DNA of 64,000 nt from Durusdinium trenchii (taxonomy: Eukaryota; Sar; Dinophyceae; Suessiales; Symbiodiniaceae), in the NCBI GenBank assembly GCA_963970005.1, contig CAXAMN010004102.1, positions 81,104 to 145,103 on the forward strand, read 5' to 3'. The notes beneath the pieces were generated by a model. That model was given only the letters and a program-made list of their open reading frames with translations, searched no databases and was not told where the DNA came from. Numbering within the stretch: the stretch's first letter is position 1; every line of letters begins with the position of its first letter. The translations under genes were made by a program, and so were the position numbers. Shown piece after piece: positions 31,015-42,433 of the stretch.

Positions 31015-32163
31015 GTGAGGTCGTTGCTGCCATGGCAAATTATTTCACTTGTGAATCGCCTCAAGCGGTTGCTTCAAAGCACCCTGAGGCTGACATGTTC
31101 TGTTTCGGCTTGCAAGTTTTTGTCAGCGCTTTGTGCGGAACACTGTTTTCTTCGCTTCTGTGTAGGAATGGCCCCTATTGGCGAAGAATGTGCTGAGTGC
31201 GCTTGGAAACTCTCGAGTCGCAACGAGAGAGGCATTTGATGCGCGCAGCAGTCCGATCGAATGGTGCATCGTTTTGGATTCCAGGCAGCAATCCATGCTG
31301 CACAAACTCTATTCCGTGGTAGGCAGTGGTTTGAGGCTCCAAAGCGTTTTTTTAAGAATTGACTTTGCAGATCCAACATTTTGTTGTGTGCTGAAGATGC
31401 TTGAAGGTTGCTTTCATATTTGATGAGCTTTGGACCATCACGGTGAAACTACTGGATGACCCTGTCTCAGATGGTCGACGGTAGACACAACGGTTGTGGC
31501 AGAACACCAAGGACATGGAAGAGAGAATCCAAGCTGTTGTCCCAGCCTCACGTTCATTGGCAAACAAAGAGCTCAACTGACAGTTACTCAAGCCTGCAAA
31601 AGTGCCACCAATGCTCAAGGCAGAGTAGTTAATTGCCTTTTCACATTGTTTGCTGATGCAGCAGATTTGTTGCGCGAGGTCAAACCTTTTGTTCGAATGA
31701 TGAAGAACTTGACGTTGAGGCCACCAAAGGAAGGAGTTTAGAGTCTAGAGTTTTGTGTTTTTCGGTTTCGGTAGGCTCAGTAGAGTTGACCTGCAAGTCT
31801 CGCTCCCGCGCTTCAGGCTTTGTGATGTCAAGGTCACAGCCCGAAAGGACGGAAGGGAGTCCTTGCGTGCCAAATAGTCATTGTTTTCTTGTGTTGTGCC
31901 AGTTGCAGGATGTCCAGACCGCGATGGGAGAAATTGTGCCATTGTTGTTGCGCTTTTGCGAGTCTTGGGCTTCTGGCCTGATTGAAACTGATGAATCGAT
32001 TGTATCCAACCCTTTGAGGCAGTACAAGCATGCGCAGCCTGTTTGCTTTGACCTTATGAGGCCAAAGTCCGCATCGCCGTTTGACTTTCTCGGGTACAAA
32101 CTCCTCTGCCTTCGTAGGAGTGCGGTAGTGAACCTAAAAGCTCAGCCAAGAGTCAAGAGTTGA
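31015..32163 (+). other. Possible exons of a host gene
   Basis: Several short plus-strand stretches look like protein, not repeat: AKNVLSALGNSRVATREAFD, FDELWTITVKLLDDPVSDGR (31415-31480), QNTKDMEERIQAVVPASRSL, LFADAADLLREVKPFVRMM (31650-31710) and IVPLLLRFCESWASGLIETD (31925-32000). They lie in changing frames with stop codons between, as expected of exons separated by introns. I recognise no family. Splice sites cannot be fixed by eye, as dinoflagellates also use GC and GA donors. Confidence 0.3.
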
Positions 32164-32624
32164 AGTGAGCAATTGACATATTTCTGACATTTTCTGATCG
32201 TATTCATGCAGTGCAAGCACAGGTATGTCTACATGTATTTGCATGTGGGCTGACAACCAAAGGTACGCACACTTAAGAAGGTTGCTTGGAAGCGAGCATA
32301 TCCAAGGTTATGTGGAAAACTCATTAGAACTTCAACACGATGTATTGCATCAGCTGCTTAGTGCTTTACCAGATTAGTGCATGACTGCCGATCAAAGCCT
32401 CGAAAACAGTCTTGGAAAACGGCAGAGAGAAACAACCGTTTCTGAACACCGGATAAGCCGGTACGTGACCGAAGCGTCCTTCGAAGCTTCGTTGGATCAG
32501 GCCAAGCCAAACGTCCCTCCCCCTCTGCTACTTGTACTGTGAAACTTAAAGTCTTGGACTAGAGAGGAAGGCTCAGCAAAAAGAATTTCGAGAGTGAAGA
32601 AGAAAGCCTTCAGCAACAGCACGT

Positions 32625-32652
32625 CACACGCACACCCACCCACCCACCCACC

Positions 32653-32683
<31 letters not shown>

Positions 32684-32725
32684 TTACGCGCACACCCACA
32701 CACCCACACACACACTTATAGAAAT
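32625..32725. repeat. CACC and CA microsatellite
   Basis: A (CACC)n run passes directly into (CA)n at about 32657 and then into CACACCCA words. Frames across it are repeat products. Confidence 0.9.
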
Positions 32726-32735
32726 GTGTACGGAG

Positions 32736-33180
32736 GTGATTGCGGTTGCCACACGCCAACCTACAGTAGGTTAAAAAATGGCCTGAGTAAAACGGCAAAG
32801 GTAGGTTAGAGGCCATCGCTAGGAAGTTGGAGGCCATCGCCCAAGTTTGGAGGCCATCCAAGCAACAAGGTTGGAGGTCATCGCTACTGGTTGGAGGCCA
32901 TAGCACCAGGTTGGGGGCCAGCGCTACTAGTTTACAAGACACGAACTGAAAGCAGCGTCAAACAACAGTTGGAGGTCATCGCTAGTACGTTGTTGGAGTT
33001 GGACGTCATCGCTAGCACGTTGGAGGCCATCGCACCAGGTTGGAGGCCAGCGCTACTAGTTTACAAGACACAAACTCAAAACACAAACTCAAAACGCATC
33101 AAGCAACAAGGTTGGAGGTCATCATTAGCACGTTGGAGGCCATTGCACCAGGTTGGAGGCCAGCGCTACCAGTTTGTAAG
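32736..33180 (+). repeat. GTTGGAGGCCATCGC minisatellite, copy a
   Basis: Irregular units of about 20-25 bp on GTTGGAGGCCATCGC, with higher-order units ending in GCGCTACTAGTTTACAAGAC (three times). The first 120 bp is duplicated at 34345-34470. Confidence 0.8.
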
Positions 33181-34344
33181 TAGGTAGAAGTAGGTAAAAG
33201 AAGGAAGGGAACCGACAGACGAGTCTGCCGACGAAGCCTTCCTCCTGTTACCCACTAGATTTCAGCAGGTACATGAGACTGGCCCAGTCCCATATCCCGC
33301 GATACCACCCAGCTTCGTTGGTCAAGGTTGGTGATATCGCGCTTCGACACCCTGCTGAAGTAAAGAAAGCAAAAACAAATTCGAAGGAATCCCTGTGACT
33401 TGAAGGGTTACACACACACACACACGCCTCCAACGAGGGGAGGCCCTGTTTATATCGCTGATGGAGGGGAAACCAAGTGCACAGGGACAACCAATGAGCC
33501 ACACCTCCTTGTCACAAACCTCGGCCACCTAATACCTCTTTGAAATGTACGGGTGCACGTATACACAATAAGGGCCGGACCGATGTGCGCGCAAGAGAAG
33601 AAAAGGGTGAGGATGACGGGACACGAAGACAGAAAGGACATGAAAGAAAAGAACGAAAAGAAGTCTGCAGGGGGGCAATGAAGAGGGAACCAAATGAAAG
33701 GGCCCAGCCGATGACCAGCCAAACCTCATTGAAGAACCTGTTGTAAATGCCTCGTTTGTTTGGAGGGGTAGGGAGAGAAGAGGGGAAAGAGGAAAAGAAA
33801 AAAGAAACGACGATGTTCCCAGCTACGACACAAGCGTCCAAGGACACACCAAGAGAAGATGAGAAGGGTTCCCAGCTATGACGGAAGCATCCAGGGACAC
33901 CCAAGCAAGAAATAGAGGGGGAGGGAAAGAAAGAGAAACAAGAGAGAGAGAGAGAGAGAGAGTGTGTCGTGTACCTGAGTGTTGCATCCAGGAACACCCC
34001 AAGAAGCAAAGAAGGAAGAGAGGGAAGGGAAAGGGGAGGAAAGGGATTAAGGCCCCGACAGGTCCCAATGCACCTTAAAAAAGCTTTGCCGCTCTCGTCA
34101 CCTTGTGCCACGCCACAATGGCGGGCAGCTTGAGTCTGCTGTGGGCACGTTCTGGCTTGCTCGAAAGCTGCCTACTTAGTTTCAATAATCCATCGAGTCT
34201 TGGCAAGTAACTGTGGCGTAAGCCACCTACGCTCGCTGCGAGCTGCTCTGTATCCGGGCAGGGGATACGTTCGACAAACCCGCGCTCCTCGGGCTCACCC
34301 TGGGCTGGCATGAAGCCAGACACACTTATAGAAATGCGTGTGAT
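33181..34344. repeat. Dispersed-repeat region, no gene
   Basis: Contains CA (33410-33426) and GA (33938-33962) runs. Segment 33478-33660 resembles 9085-9270 (CACAGGGACAACC and a shared purine-rich continuation), and 34090-34250 resembles 10600-10760 (TGCCACGCC..AATGGCG and CGCTTGCTGTGAGCT-like end). So the blocks around 9-11 kb recur here. Confidence 0.6.
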
Positions 34345-34520
34345 TGCGGTTGCCACACGCCAACCTAGGTTCAAAAAATGGCTTGCGTAAAACGGCAAAG
34401 GTAGGTTAGAGGCCATCGCTAGGAAGTTGGAGGCCATCGCCCAAGTTTGGAGGCCATCCAAGCAACAAGGTTAGAGGTCCTCGCTAATGGGTTGGAGGCC
34501 ATAGTGCCAGGTGTGGGGCC
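34345..34520 (+). repeat. GTTGGAGGCCATCGC minisatellite, copy b
   Basis: Near-copy of the start of 32736-33180, including GGTTGCCACACGCCAACCTA and AAAACGGCAAAGGTAGG. It passes into the GTGAGT microsatellite. Confidence 0.75.
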
Positions 34521-34712
34521 ATGTGAGCGTGTGTGAGCGTGTGTGAGTGAGAGTGAGAGTGAGAGTGAGTGTGAGAGTGAGAGTGAGAGTGAGAGTGAAA
34601 GAGTGAGTGAGTGTGAGAGTGAGTGTGAGTGTGCGTGTGCGTGTGCGTGTGCCTGTGAGTGTGAGTGTGAGTGTGAGTGAGTGAGTGAGTGAGTGAGTGA
34701 GTGAGTGGCGGC
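34521..34712. repeat. GTGAGA/GTGAGT microsatellite
   Basis: About 190 bp of GTGAGA, GTGT and GTGAGTGA units. The antisense His/Ser/Thr-rich frames here are products of the repeat. Confidence 0.9.
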
Positions 34713-34986
34713 CACGAAAGCACTATAAATAGAACGAACTAACTATATAAATTGTTCAACAGAAAATTGAAAAGCCTGCCTTGGGCCTACTTCAGGTCGG
34801 CAAATAGTGCAGTGGTTTGTGCCAGCATGCTGCGTGTATCAAGCAAGGCCATGGCCAGAACTGGAAGAGAAAGCGGCTAAGTGCACACAAAATGTTCATT
34901 TGACGCGGTAGCATGCGTGTGCGCGTGTGAAACAACCACATGCAACCGCAGTTTTTCCAAGACTCCGAGTACCTCTAAACCAATTT

Positions 34987-36520
34987 TTTTCCAGACTGCG
35001 CCTCTCTGAATCCAGGGAGCTGATCAAAGGCGCTACTGGAAGTCCGTTGCTGGAGCCGCACGTGCCGGAGACTTTGGCGACTGATGTTCGTGACAGGTGT
35101 TGATGAGACAGCGGCAAATGTACAGTAACGTGGGGAACGTGTGTATTTAGTGAGGTTTCGTAGGATGTGAGATGGTGGTTGTACATGGCCACATGTCGTT
35201 TGTCACATGGAATTTCGTTTTGCACAGGCAAAACTTGGTTCCTCCACTCCTGGTATCGTTGTCAATGATGGAGAACGATGCTTTGCAGTGAAAACCCCAG
35301 AGGTTTGTCAGAATTTTTTCGACGCAAGTGCTGCCACAGCTCTGAGGTATTACCAGTTTCACATCAGTGCAGCTTCGGAAGAGAAGGGCAAGGAGAGCAC
35401 CCCCAATCAGTTCAAAGCCCATGGATGCTATGCTGCTATGCTTTACTTAAAGTGTTCCCTGGCATTTGTAGTTCTTTTTGTTTCAATCTGAACGCCATTG
35501 TTGCTTGTGGCTTGCCATTTCCTCAAGGTGCCACATGTTTTGCAGCACTGCACTGCTCAATAAATTCTCGCCAAATATTAGCAAAGTGTGTCGGGGTGCT
35601 GCTAAAAGAGAACAAATACGACAGGATGAGTGGTGATTGGGTTTGAATGCCACTTCAGCATTATGTTTAGCATGGAGTTGTTTGATAATGTGCCATCAAC
35701 GACAGAGACCATTTGCGAACAAGACTTGAATCTTCTGGCAGCAGGGTTTGAAGAAGACTGTATATAACGTTTTTGTGGAGAGTCTGGATCAACATGATAT
35801 GATTGTCAACACGAAACACACGAACACAAACTGATCCAACAGTTGCTGCAATTTGGTGTAACCATTCCATACCAGAGCGCTCGCATACTATATACATTTA
35901 GGTTACCTCAGCGGTTATATGCTTAAGACTGCAACCTTCTCTGACCTTTTTCATCAACGAATCATCATTCTACCAAAACTGGTCTTGCAAAGGAGCTGGA
36001 GGCTGCTCGAATTTCTAACTCTCGCGACAGCGAATCTATGAAATTGTCAGGTCCCAAGCCCTTCACCACATGAGTGCATCACGTTCAGCACTGTGTCATT
36101 TTGCTGTTGGGTGCGGGGAGTTTACTAAAGTCTGCTTTGATGTTTGCAACCCTAGGATAAAGCAGCTTATTCCTTTCATCAGCAAGGAGGTTGCTGATGC
36201 TCTAGCTCCAAGGCCCAGGTTGGTTTGGGTGAACATGATATGATGAAGTTTTTGAATGTGGTTCAGGACTCGAGATTTGCTTCAGCGAGGGGTTGGCGAG
36301 AAGCTTAGGTATCACTACAATTTATGGTTTTGCTTTCCTTCGTTCTTTGCTTTGTGCCAAACCAAGGCGCCAACACAAGAGTTGGTGTTTGCGATTTTTG
36401 GGTTGCAGTTTGTGCAGAGAGACCAAGTTCCGTGGAAACAGGCGCTGGCAAGCAAAGCTCTTAAATTTGTATACAAATCTTTTGCTGTTTGGTCGCATAT
36501 AGCTTCACAAAATATGTAGA
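34987..36520 (+). other. Possible exons of a host gene, second group
   Basis: Protein-like stretches in changing frames: RLSESRELIKGATGSPLLEP (34993-35060), IVVNDGERCFAVKTPEVCQN (35245-35310), LAKELEAARISNSRDSESMK (35985-36045) and KQLIPFISKEVADALAP (36155-36210). Together with 31.0-32.2 kb they could be one intron-rich gene invaded by the 32.6-34.7 kb repeats. No family recognised. Speculative. Confidence 0.25.
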
Positions 36521-36675
36521 GACATGAGGAATAATATGGCCCAAGCCTCAGAGAATCCCATTTGAAGGACATTATATACCTGAAAAAAGACATGTTCCAT
36601 ACTCTGGACTATAGACCTTAAAAATATCATGCATGCCATTTAGAACACCTTTGAAGCACAGTTGCAGCCTGCGCA

Positions 36676-37296
36676 ATGATGATCTCCAGTGTCCACGCTG
36701 GTCCTCCACCGTGCCGTCTCATTCGACCGCATGCTTTGGATTCTTCGCACTTCACCTTCCAAAAAATTCGCCTGTCGGCAACTTCAGGAGCTCAAAGCCG
36801 CAAGCGTCGTATTCCCATAGCAATCATGGTGGATGCAGCAGCTTGGTTCTTTCTGCGCTTCTTCACGATTGTGGTGCTCGGAGTGCCTGTGCAATCTATA
36901 TTGAAACATCCGAAGAGTATGGATGCACCTTGGATTTGGTCTTTCTGGTTCCGTCTACCCATCGTTGTGGGTTTTGGATATGGAATCTATCCATGGTGGT
37001 CTTCAAGATGCAGAGAGATCTTTCAACCAACGGGAGATCTGCTTTCAGGGGTGTCTACCGTCTTTGCACCCTTAACGGCGCTGCTTTATGCCGCATTGGC
37101 AGGCTATGCAGTTGTGTCTTTGTGGAGCAGGCTTGAGAAGGTTCGCTCCTCACTGCACCAGGAATTTGCACTGCTCGAAATACTGGAGAAGAGAATTCCG
37201 AAGGAGTCCGAAGATTTTGACTCATTTGTTCAGTTGAATCAGTTGAAGTCAACTACAGTCAGACAAAGAAGCCATGGCAGAAGAGACCACACCTGA
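36676..37296 (+). CDS. Membrane protein, possibly a plastid DUF4239-like host protein
   Basis: A 206-aa frame from ATG 36676 with a Ser/Arg/His-rich N-terminus (possible targeting peptide). Hydrophobic segments follow at about residues 54-72 (WFFLRFFTIVVLGVPVQS), 88-103 and 125-147 (VFAPLTALLYAALAGYAVV), then an amphipathic charged helix (WSRLEKVRSSLHQEFALLEI). TM followed by R/E-rich helix recalls DUF4239 bestrophin-like proteins, but the match is weak. It contains no retroelement motif, making it the best host-gene candidate here. The end at 37296 is probably an exon boundary, not the true C-terminus. Confidence 0.4.
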   Translation: MMISSVHAGPPPCRLIRPHALDSSHFTFQKIRLSATSGAQSRKRRIPIAIMVDAAAWFFLRFFTIVVLGVPVQSILKHPKSMDAPWIWSFWFRLPIVVGFGYGIYPWWSSRCREIFQPTGDLLSGVSTVFAPLTALLYAALAGYAVVSLWSRLEKVRSSLHQEFALLEILEKRIPKESEDFDSFVQLNQLKSTTVRQRSHGRRDHT

Positions 37297-38016
37297 ATTT
37301 CTGGCAGGATGATGCAAAGTTAAAGAAGCACTTTCAAGATCATGTCGATGGGGTCGAACAGTATGAAGTTCAACGGCACCTTGGAACACATGGAACATTC
37401 ATGGCAAAAATGTGTTCTTGTTTTGACTCCACAATTGTTCATGCGGTTCATGATCATTGCATGATTCAGACCTTTCATGACTTGCACTCACATGAAGACC
37501 TTCAACTGCTAAAGGATGAAATAGAAATAGCATGTAGCACTAAATGCAACTGGACAGATCGATGCCCCAATTTGCTTCACGGAGTGTTGGCTGTTTTGCT
37601 TGGCTTGGCAGAAACACTGTGAACTCCTTATTGCCTCTTTTTTCAGGGGTGTTCCAGCACCATCTCGATTCAATCATTTGGCAGAACTAGCAGCTGCACC
37701 GGCTTTGGCGGACGTAGTTGCACAGCAAGAGATCCGAGAAATTGCCAAGGCGTTTGAAGTACTTTTCTTTTTCCACTGTGTCCAAGAGCAAGCTGTGCAA
37801 GAAGAAAGGTCAAAACTGTGTCCAAGTGCATCCGAAAGGTTCGAGCAGAACGTCGGGCAGCAGAAGACATTTGTTTCCCAACAGATCCTTGGACAAAAAC
37901 CAAAATCCAAAACTCCTTCCACTGCGTTTGATGTCTCAAGGATAAGAGCAAAGTTGAAGCCAAGTTGCACATGTTGGGAGCCGTTTACACATCACATTGG
38001 GAAACATGACATGTGA
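37218..38016 (+). CDS. Possible downstream exons of the same gene
   Basis: A frame open for about 135 codons from 37218 to 37622 includes NYSQTKKPWQKRPHLNFWQD and KMCSCFDSTIVHAVHDHC. The next, 37600-38016, includes LAELAAAPALADVVAQQEIR and FEVLFFFHCVQEQAVQEER. Both follow the membrane protein on the same strand. A splice junction near 37220 would join the first in frame. No domain recognised. Confidence 0.3.
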
Positions 38017-38039
38017 ATGGCAGCTTTGTCCGAATTACT

Positions 38040-38640
38040 TCCGGATCACAGAGCAACTGCGTGCTTGTTGAGCTGAGGTTGTTTGGGCCAGCTTGCGGCT
38101 GCTCACAGTGTTGCTTCTGACAGCCTTCGCGCTGCTATCGGGTCGATCTGGCTCTGTTGCAGGATTCGTCCGGCGAATTTCTCATCAATAGATGTTCAAT
38201 TCTTAAACAGGTTTCTAAATTCAGATGTGAACAGTGTGAACACATTCTTCAAGAGGCTTCAAAGATTTCCAACCTCGCAGGACAAGGAGAGCGCATCCTC
38301 TTCTCGCTCCTAGTAGTGGTGTTGTTTTGGGTGAACCACCTTTGTCTGCCGCTCAGCAATAGGGTCGGAGTAGTCTCGATATTTTCTTTTGATCGTGGAC
38401 CCATCGTTCAGGTCGAGATCTTGTGGACCTTTGTGGAGGAGACTTTCAATTGGACGTGGACGAGTTGAGGCCGGAGTTTATACACAACTTTTTCCTGACC
38501 CCCAAAAAGTAATTACGTAACATTCATTAACTTGTTTTGGGTAACCCTTGGTATGCTTAGGCACTCTATGGCCGAAAATAGCCTCAGCTACTCCGGGTAT
38601 GCTTACGCAGTTGGCCGGCTAGGGTCCGGCAGCATGCAAA
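38040..38640. other. No gene called
   Basis: One 103-aa frame (38157-38468) has a hydrophobic segment (ILFSLLVVVLFWVNHL) that could be an exon with a membrane span, but nothing else supports it. Confidence 0.3.
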
Positions 38641-38661
38641 CACATAAATGCCAAGTCACAG

Positions 38662-38862
38662 GTGATTAGAAATGATGTTTTGCAGAGGCCAAGCGTGCAA
38701 CATGTTTGCATGATAGGGTCACTAATGGTGTCAAATGAGGCTCGCTGAAGTGATTTTTTTGCGTCTTCTCCCTTGCTGGAGGTGATTTCTGAGCCCAAAA
38801 ATGATGTTTTGCAGGGGCTCAGCGCACACATGTTTGTGTGATGGGGGTGTCATTGGTGATCT
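38662..38862 (+). repeat. Direct repeat around AAATGATGTTTTGCAG
   Basis: Two units about 125 bp apart (38669 and 38799) share AAATGATGTTTTGCAG and then CATGTTTG.GTGAT.GGG. Confidence 0.7.
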
Positions 38863-38999
38863 TTTGATTGCCACGTAGGGTCAGGAAAGCATCAAAAAAG
38901 CGGCTTGGTGATGCAAGTGATGTAAATGACGCCGAGTAGTGCATCATTAGCATCACGAAGGGGTCTGGAGACCATTTTCCTTGCTTTCTGGAGCATCAT

Positions 39000-39545
39000 T
39001 CATTAGCAGAAAGGTCAGGTAGAATGTCAGAAGGTTTGCTAGAGAAAATGTCAGAAGCTTTGCCAGATAAAATGTCAGAAGATAGTCCTGGTGGGGATCA
39101 TTCAAATTGGGGATCACTCGAAATAAGTCCTTGAATTTGTTTGTAGAGCTTGCTTCTTGTACTTTGATCTTTGAGAAAAAGCACCCGACGACCAAAAGAG
39201 TCGAAAGGGCTGGACACCACGGAGGGAGCCCATGCATGACAAACCACCCCCAGAAGAGAATGTCAGAGGATTAGGCAGATAAACTGTCAGAAGATAGTCA
39301 TGGTGGGGATCACTGGAAATGTCAGCAGATAGTCATGGTGGGGATCACTCGAAATAACTAAGTGATTTTTCTGTGGCCGTCATCAGCAGAAAGGCCAGGT
39401 AGAATGTCAGAAGATTTGCCAGAAAGCATGCCACAAGATATGCCAGAAAGAATGTCAGACGATTTGCCAGATAAGTGGGGATCACTGGAAATGTCAGAAG
39501 ATAGTCGTGATGGGGAACGCTCGAAACAACTAAGTGAATTTTTCT
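39000..39545 (+). repeat. ATGTCAGAAGATTTGCCAGA minisatellite
   Basis: Units of about 24 bp (AAAATGTCAGAAG..TTGCCAGAT) alternate with ATAGTC.TGGTGGGGATCACT. The larger blocks ending CTCGAAATAACTAAGTGA repeat at about 39300-39370 and 39475-39535. A weak relative lies at 43815-43875. Confidence 0.75.
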
Positions 39546-39659
39546 TCTGTGGCCATGTGTGGAAGACACGGTGTTCACAGTTTCTTTTGGACACGGTGTT
39601 TTCGATCCTCTCGCCAAGACGAGATGCTGGACTCTTTCGGCGGCGTCAACTTGCATGAA

Positions 39660-40390
39660 TGAAGTGGATGGCCGAATGACGGATGTGTAGACTTCAAGCG
39701 TGAGACCATTTGAACGACATCAAAGCGCTCAGGCGCGTCTGTTTCTGGGCCTCTCTAAGTGCATCTATGGCGCTCAGATAGGTCATTTCAATCCGTTTCA
39801 ATCTGACACTCAGCAGAAATTGCATGCGCAAAAAGAGGAAGATTCTACTCAGTGCTTCTATTCAGAGAAATGACAAGTCAATGTGTTGATGTTGAATCAT
39901 TGAAAGGTGGTTCTGTTGCAGCAAGCCCTAAGCTGAGACAGTGAAACGCTGGACGGAACATTGACTACAAGCAAATGTTTGATGTTGCAATGTTTTGCAT
40001 AGCTTTCAACTTAGCCGCTTTTAAGATATGCTTCGATCTACTGCTGGTGCTCTTCTTGATCCCTCGAGGGAGGCAGATGGATGTAGACACAATGGAGGAT
40101 GCATAAGCAAGAGATCAGCAGAAGGAACCAAAACTGTCAACGCCCCTCTTGCACTTCAGGTGAGGAGTGCTGCTGCATCTTGCTTTGCAAGCTTCGCACG
40201 AAGGAATCCACCACAAGAGCTGACAAAGGCTCCAAGCCAAGCTTGCGAAAACGGGACCTGCACATTTGAACATGAATGATGCCTGTAGGCATGACTTGCT
40301 TTGTAGCTACATGTAGGTGCAGCCTGATTTCTTTTAACCGCACATATATATATATATGGTAGAATGCCCCCATGAATAAACTCAGGGCAG
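39660..40390. other. No gene recognised
   Basis: One 83-aa frame (40028-40279) has no motif. A short TA microsatellite lies at 40346-40358. Confidence 0.4.
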
Positions 40391-41389
40391 GTGTCTCTTC
40401 CACCGCAGCATCGGGGCTCAAAGTGGGTGTTGATGGGAGGGGGTGGAGACCCTCTCCCAATTTGCGATAGGTGCCGTCATTTTGTGGTCCGGGAGGCAGG
40501 ACTACAGACTTGCGGCCCCTGTCGAAAGGGGTATCAGCTTCAGGTGTCACTTCGGTCGGTGCTGACACCTGACAACGACGAGTTGGCCGTGGCTTTCTTA
40601 GAAGGCTGCTTTGGGTTGCTTGAGGATTGGCTTGTTGAGTTGAGAGGCATTGAGGATCGCGAGCAGCAGGGAGATAGCAACCGAGGAGCAGCCCGCCGAG
40701 AAAGACCAGGACGAAGAGAGGAGAGACCCCGAGATAGATCCCTTGAGAGAAAGAGAGAGCCCACCGAAGACGAGCCCTTGAAGCGAAAAATTGTTGACAG
40801 CCCGCAGAAGAGAGGAAACGCGGCCCATCCAACCAGCCCAGTAAAGGAATCAAGTACAGCCCAATTTTTTGAGCCAGTCGCCCATCTGTTTCCAGCCGAG
40901 TGTCACCTCCACCCAAAGCACCACCTACTGTTGCACCAGCCAGAGCCAAAGCGAGTGTTGCGCTTGTGGAAACCTCCCAATCCAGTGCACCAAGGCCCAG
41001 CAAAAAGGAGCAGGAGGAGTGAGCCACAGGTCTTGAACCTGGCCCCCAAGGCAAAGGAAATGCAGGCGAGACTGCGATTTGACCCGGTCCGGCGCAACCC
41101 TCTGCGGAGATCGTGTCGAGTGCGCGAAATGCAGGCGAGAGTGCGATTTGACCCGGTCCGACGCAACCGTCTGCGGAGATCGTGCGTGTCGAGCGCGCGA
41201 AATGCAGGCGATTCTAGTACAACTTTAGCGCGCGGAGTATGTGGGGAGCTGGAAGATGAGAACTGGCGAAGTTGTAGTACAACTTTAGTACGCGGGGTAT
41301 CTGGGGAGCTGGAAGATGAGAACTGGCGACTTTGTAGTACAACTGTAGTACGCGGAGAGAGAACTGACGACTTTGTAGTACAACTTTAG
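40391..41389 (+). CDS. Zinc-ribbon, Arg-rich protein of unknown function
   Basis: A 332-aa frame. Residues about 24-45 form ICDRCRHFVV...CGPCRKG (C-x2-C...C-x2-C ribbon), then a Leu-rich helix (FLEGCFGLLEDWLVEL) and a long Arg/Glu/Ser stretch (RRERPGRREERPRDRS). After about residue 150 the composition changes; the +1 frame reads more smoothly there (SPPPKAPPTVAPARAKASVA), so a frameshift near 40860 is likely. The end is made of minisatellite. Layout resembles LINE-1 ORF1 (ribbon plus charged region), so this may be ORF1 or Gag of an unrecognised element. Confidence 0.35.
   Translation: MSLPPQHRGSKWVLMGGGGDPLPICDRCRHFVVREAGLQTCGPCRKGYQLQVSLRSVLTPDNDELAVAFLEGCFGLLEDWLVELRGIEDREQQGDSNRGAARRERPGRREERPRDRSLERKREPTEDEPLKRKIVDSPQKRGNAAHPTSPVKESSTAQFFEPVAHLFPAECHLHPKHHLLLHQPEPKRVLRLWKPPNPVHQGPAKRSRRSEPQVLNLAPKAKEMQARLRFDPVRRNPLRRSCRVREMQARVRFDPVRRNRLRRSCVSSARNAGDSSTTLARGVCGELEDENWRSCSTTLVRGVSGELEDENWRLCSTTVVRGERTDDFVVQL
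41060..41205 (+). repeat. Two tandem 70-bp units
   Basis: GAAATGCAGGCGAGACTGCG starts units at 41058 and 41128 and a third, truncated unit near 41198. They directly precede the 60-bp array. Confidence 0.8.
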
Positions 41390-41720
41390 TACGCGGAGTA
41401 TCTGGGGAGCTGGAAGATGAGAACTGGCGACTTTCTAGTACAACTTTAGTACGCGGAGTATCTGGGGAGCTGGAAGATGAGAACTGGCGACTTTGTAGTA
41501 CAACTTTAGTACGCGGAGCAAGGCGTGGAGGAAGCTGTGGAGCTGGAAGCTGAGAACTGACGACTTTGTAGTACAACTTGAGTACACGGAGTATCTGGGG
41601 AGCTGGAAGATGAGAACTGGCGACTTTCTAGTACAACTTTAGTACGCGGAGCAAGCTGTGGAGCTGGAAGCTGAGAACTGACGACTTTGTAGTACAACTT
41701 GAGTGCGCGGATGAGTCATC
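41215..41720 (+). repeat. 60-bp tandem array starting TAGTACAACTTTAGTACGCG
   Basis: Eight units and a partial one, most exactly 60 bp, two longer (with GCAAGCTGTGGAGCTGGAAG) and one shortened to 41 bp. As 60 is a multiple of three, frames stay open through several units (20-aa period) in at least one frame on each strand. No function is implied. Confidence 0.9.
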
Positions 41721-42433
41721 TCTCGCGGCTGCTCTGGCGCCCTTGCAGCTGAGTCATGTCTCCCGACCACCCGGCTCTCTTGAGAGGTTGACAAAATTTA
41801 GCTACTTTGCTTACTCATAAGCGGCTGCCACAAAAGAGTCATCGTGACGTTCGTATGTGTGTACTTCACCTTCATGACAAACGATGTTCGCTTGGAATAC
41901 ACGAGTCGCTTGTCATGATCGTGACGTCGTTCAGGTCGCCCTGTTCGTGGAAACTTCAGTGTGAAATGTACGTTCTTCAGTTCTAGTTGAACCTCTTCAG
42001 CGTTGTGCTTGCACGGCTAATTAAGGTGGACGTTGCATTGCCGTTGCATCGACGCATATACGTCTACACCCCCTCACCTCTCTACATTTACATCTTTCAC
42101 GCGCTCACATCCGCAGATCTACCTCTCCACCTCACCACACCCACGCATCTGCGCATCTATATCACATCTGTACATCCACACTGTCGCTCCTTCGCATCTG
42201 TCCCGTCTTTCTTTCTTTCTACATATCTTTTCTCTCGTCTCTGTGCATTTACATCTTCGCACGCTCACATCCACAGATCAACCTCTCCACCTCCATGCGT
42301 CTACAGATCTATATCGCACCTGCACATCACACTGTCACTCCTTCACATCCACCCTCTCTTTCTCTCTTTCTGTACATCTTTTCGACAGCGCTGGACAATT
42401 ACATGTCTCGCTCTCGGGCCAACCGGCGTCTAG
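41721..42433. repeat. Gene-free region with a 160-bp CT-rich duplication
   Basis: Blocks near 42085-42225 and 42243-42385 share ATTTACATCTT..CACGC, GCTCACATCC.CAGATC and ACCTCTCCACCTC. The rest of the region has no motif. Confidence 0.6.

Noticed and set aside
40137..41054. 305-aa minus-strand ORF with hydrophobic stretches
   Set aside because: Antisense of the zinc-ribbon ORF; hydrophobicity comes from its Arg/Glu/Pro-rich composition read backwards, with no motif.
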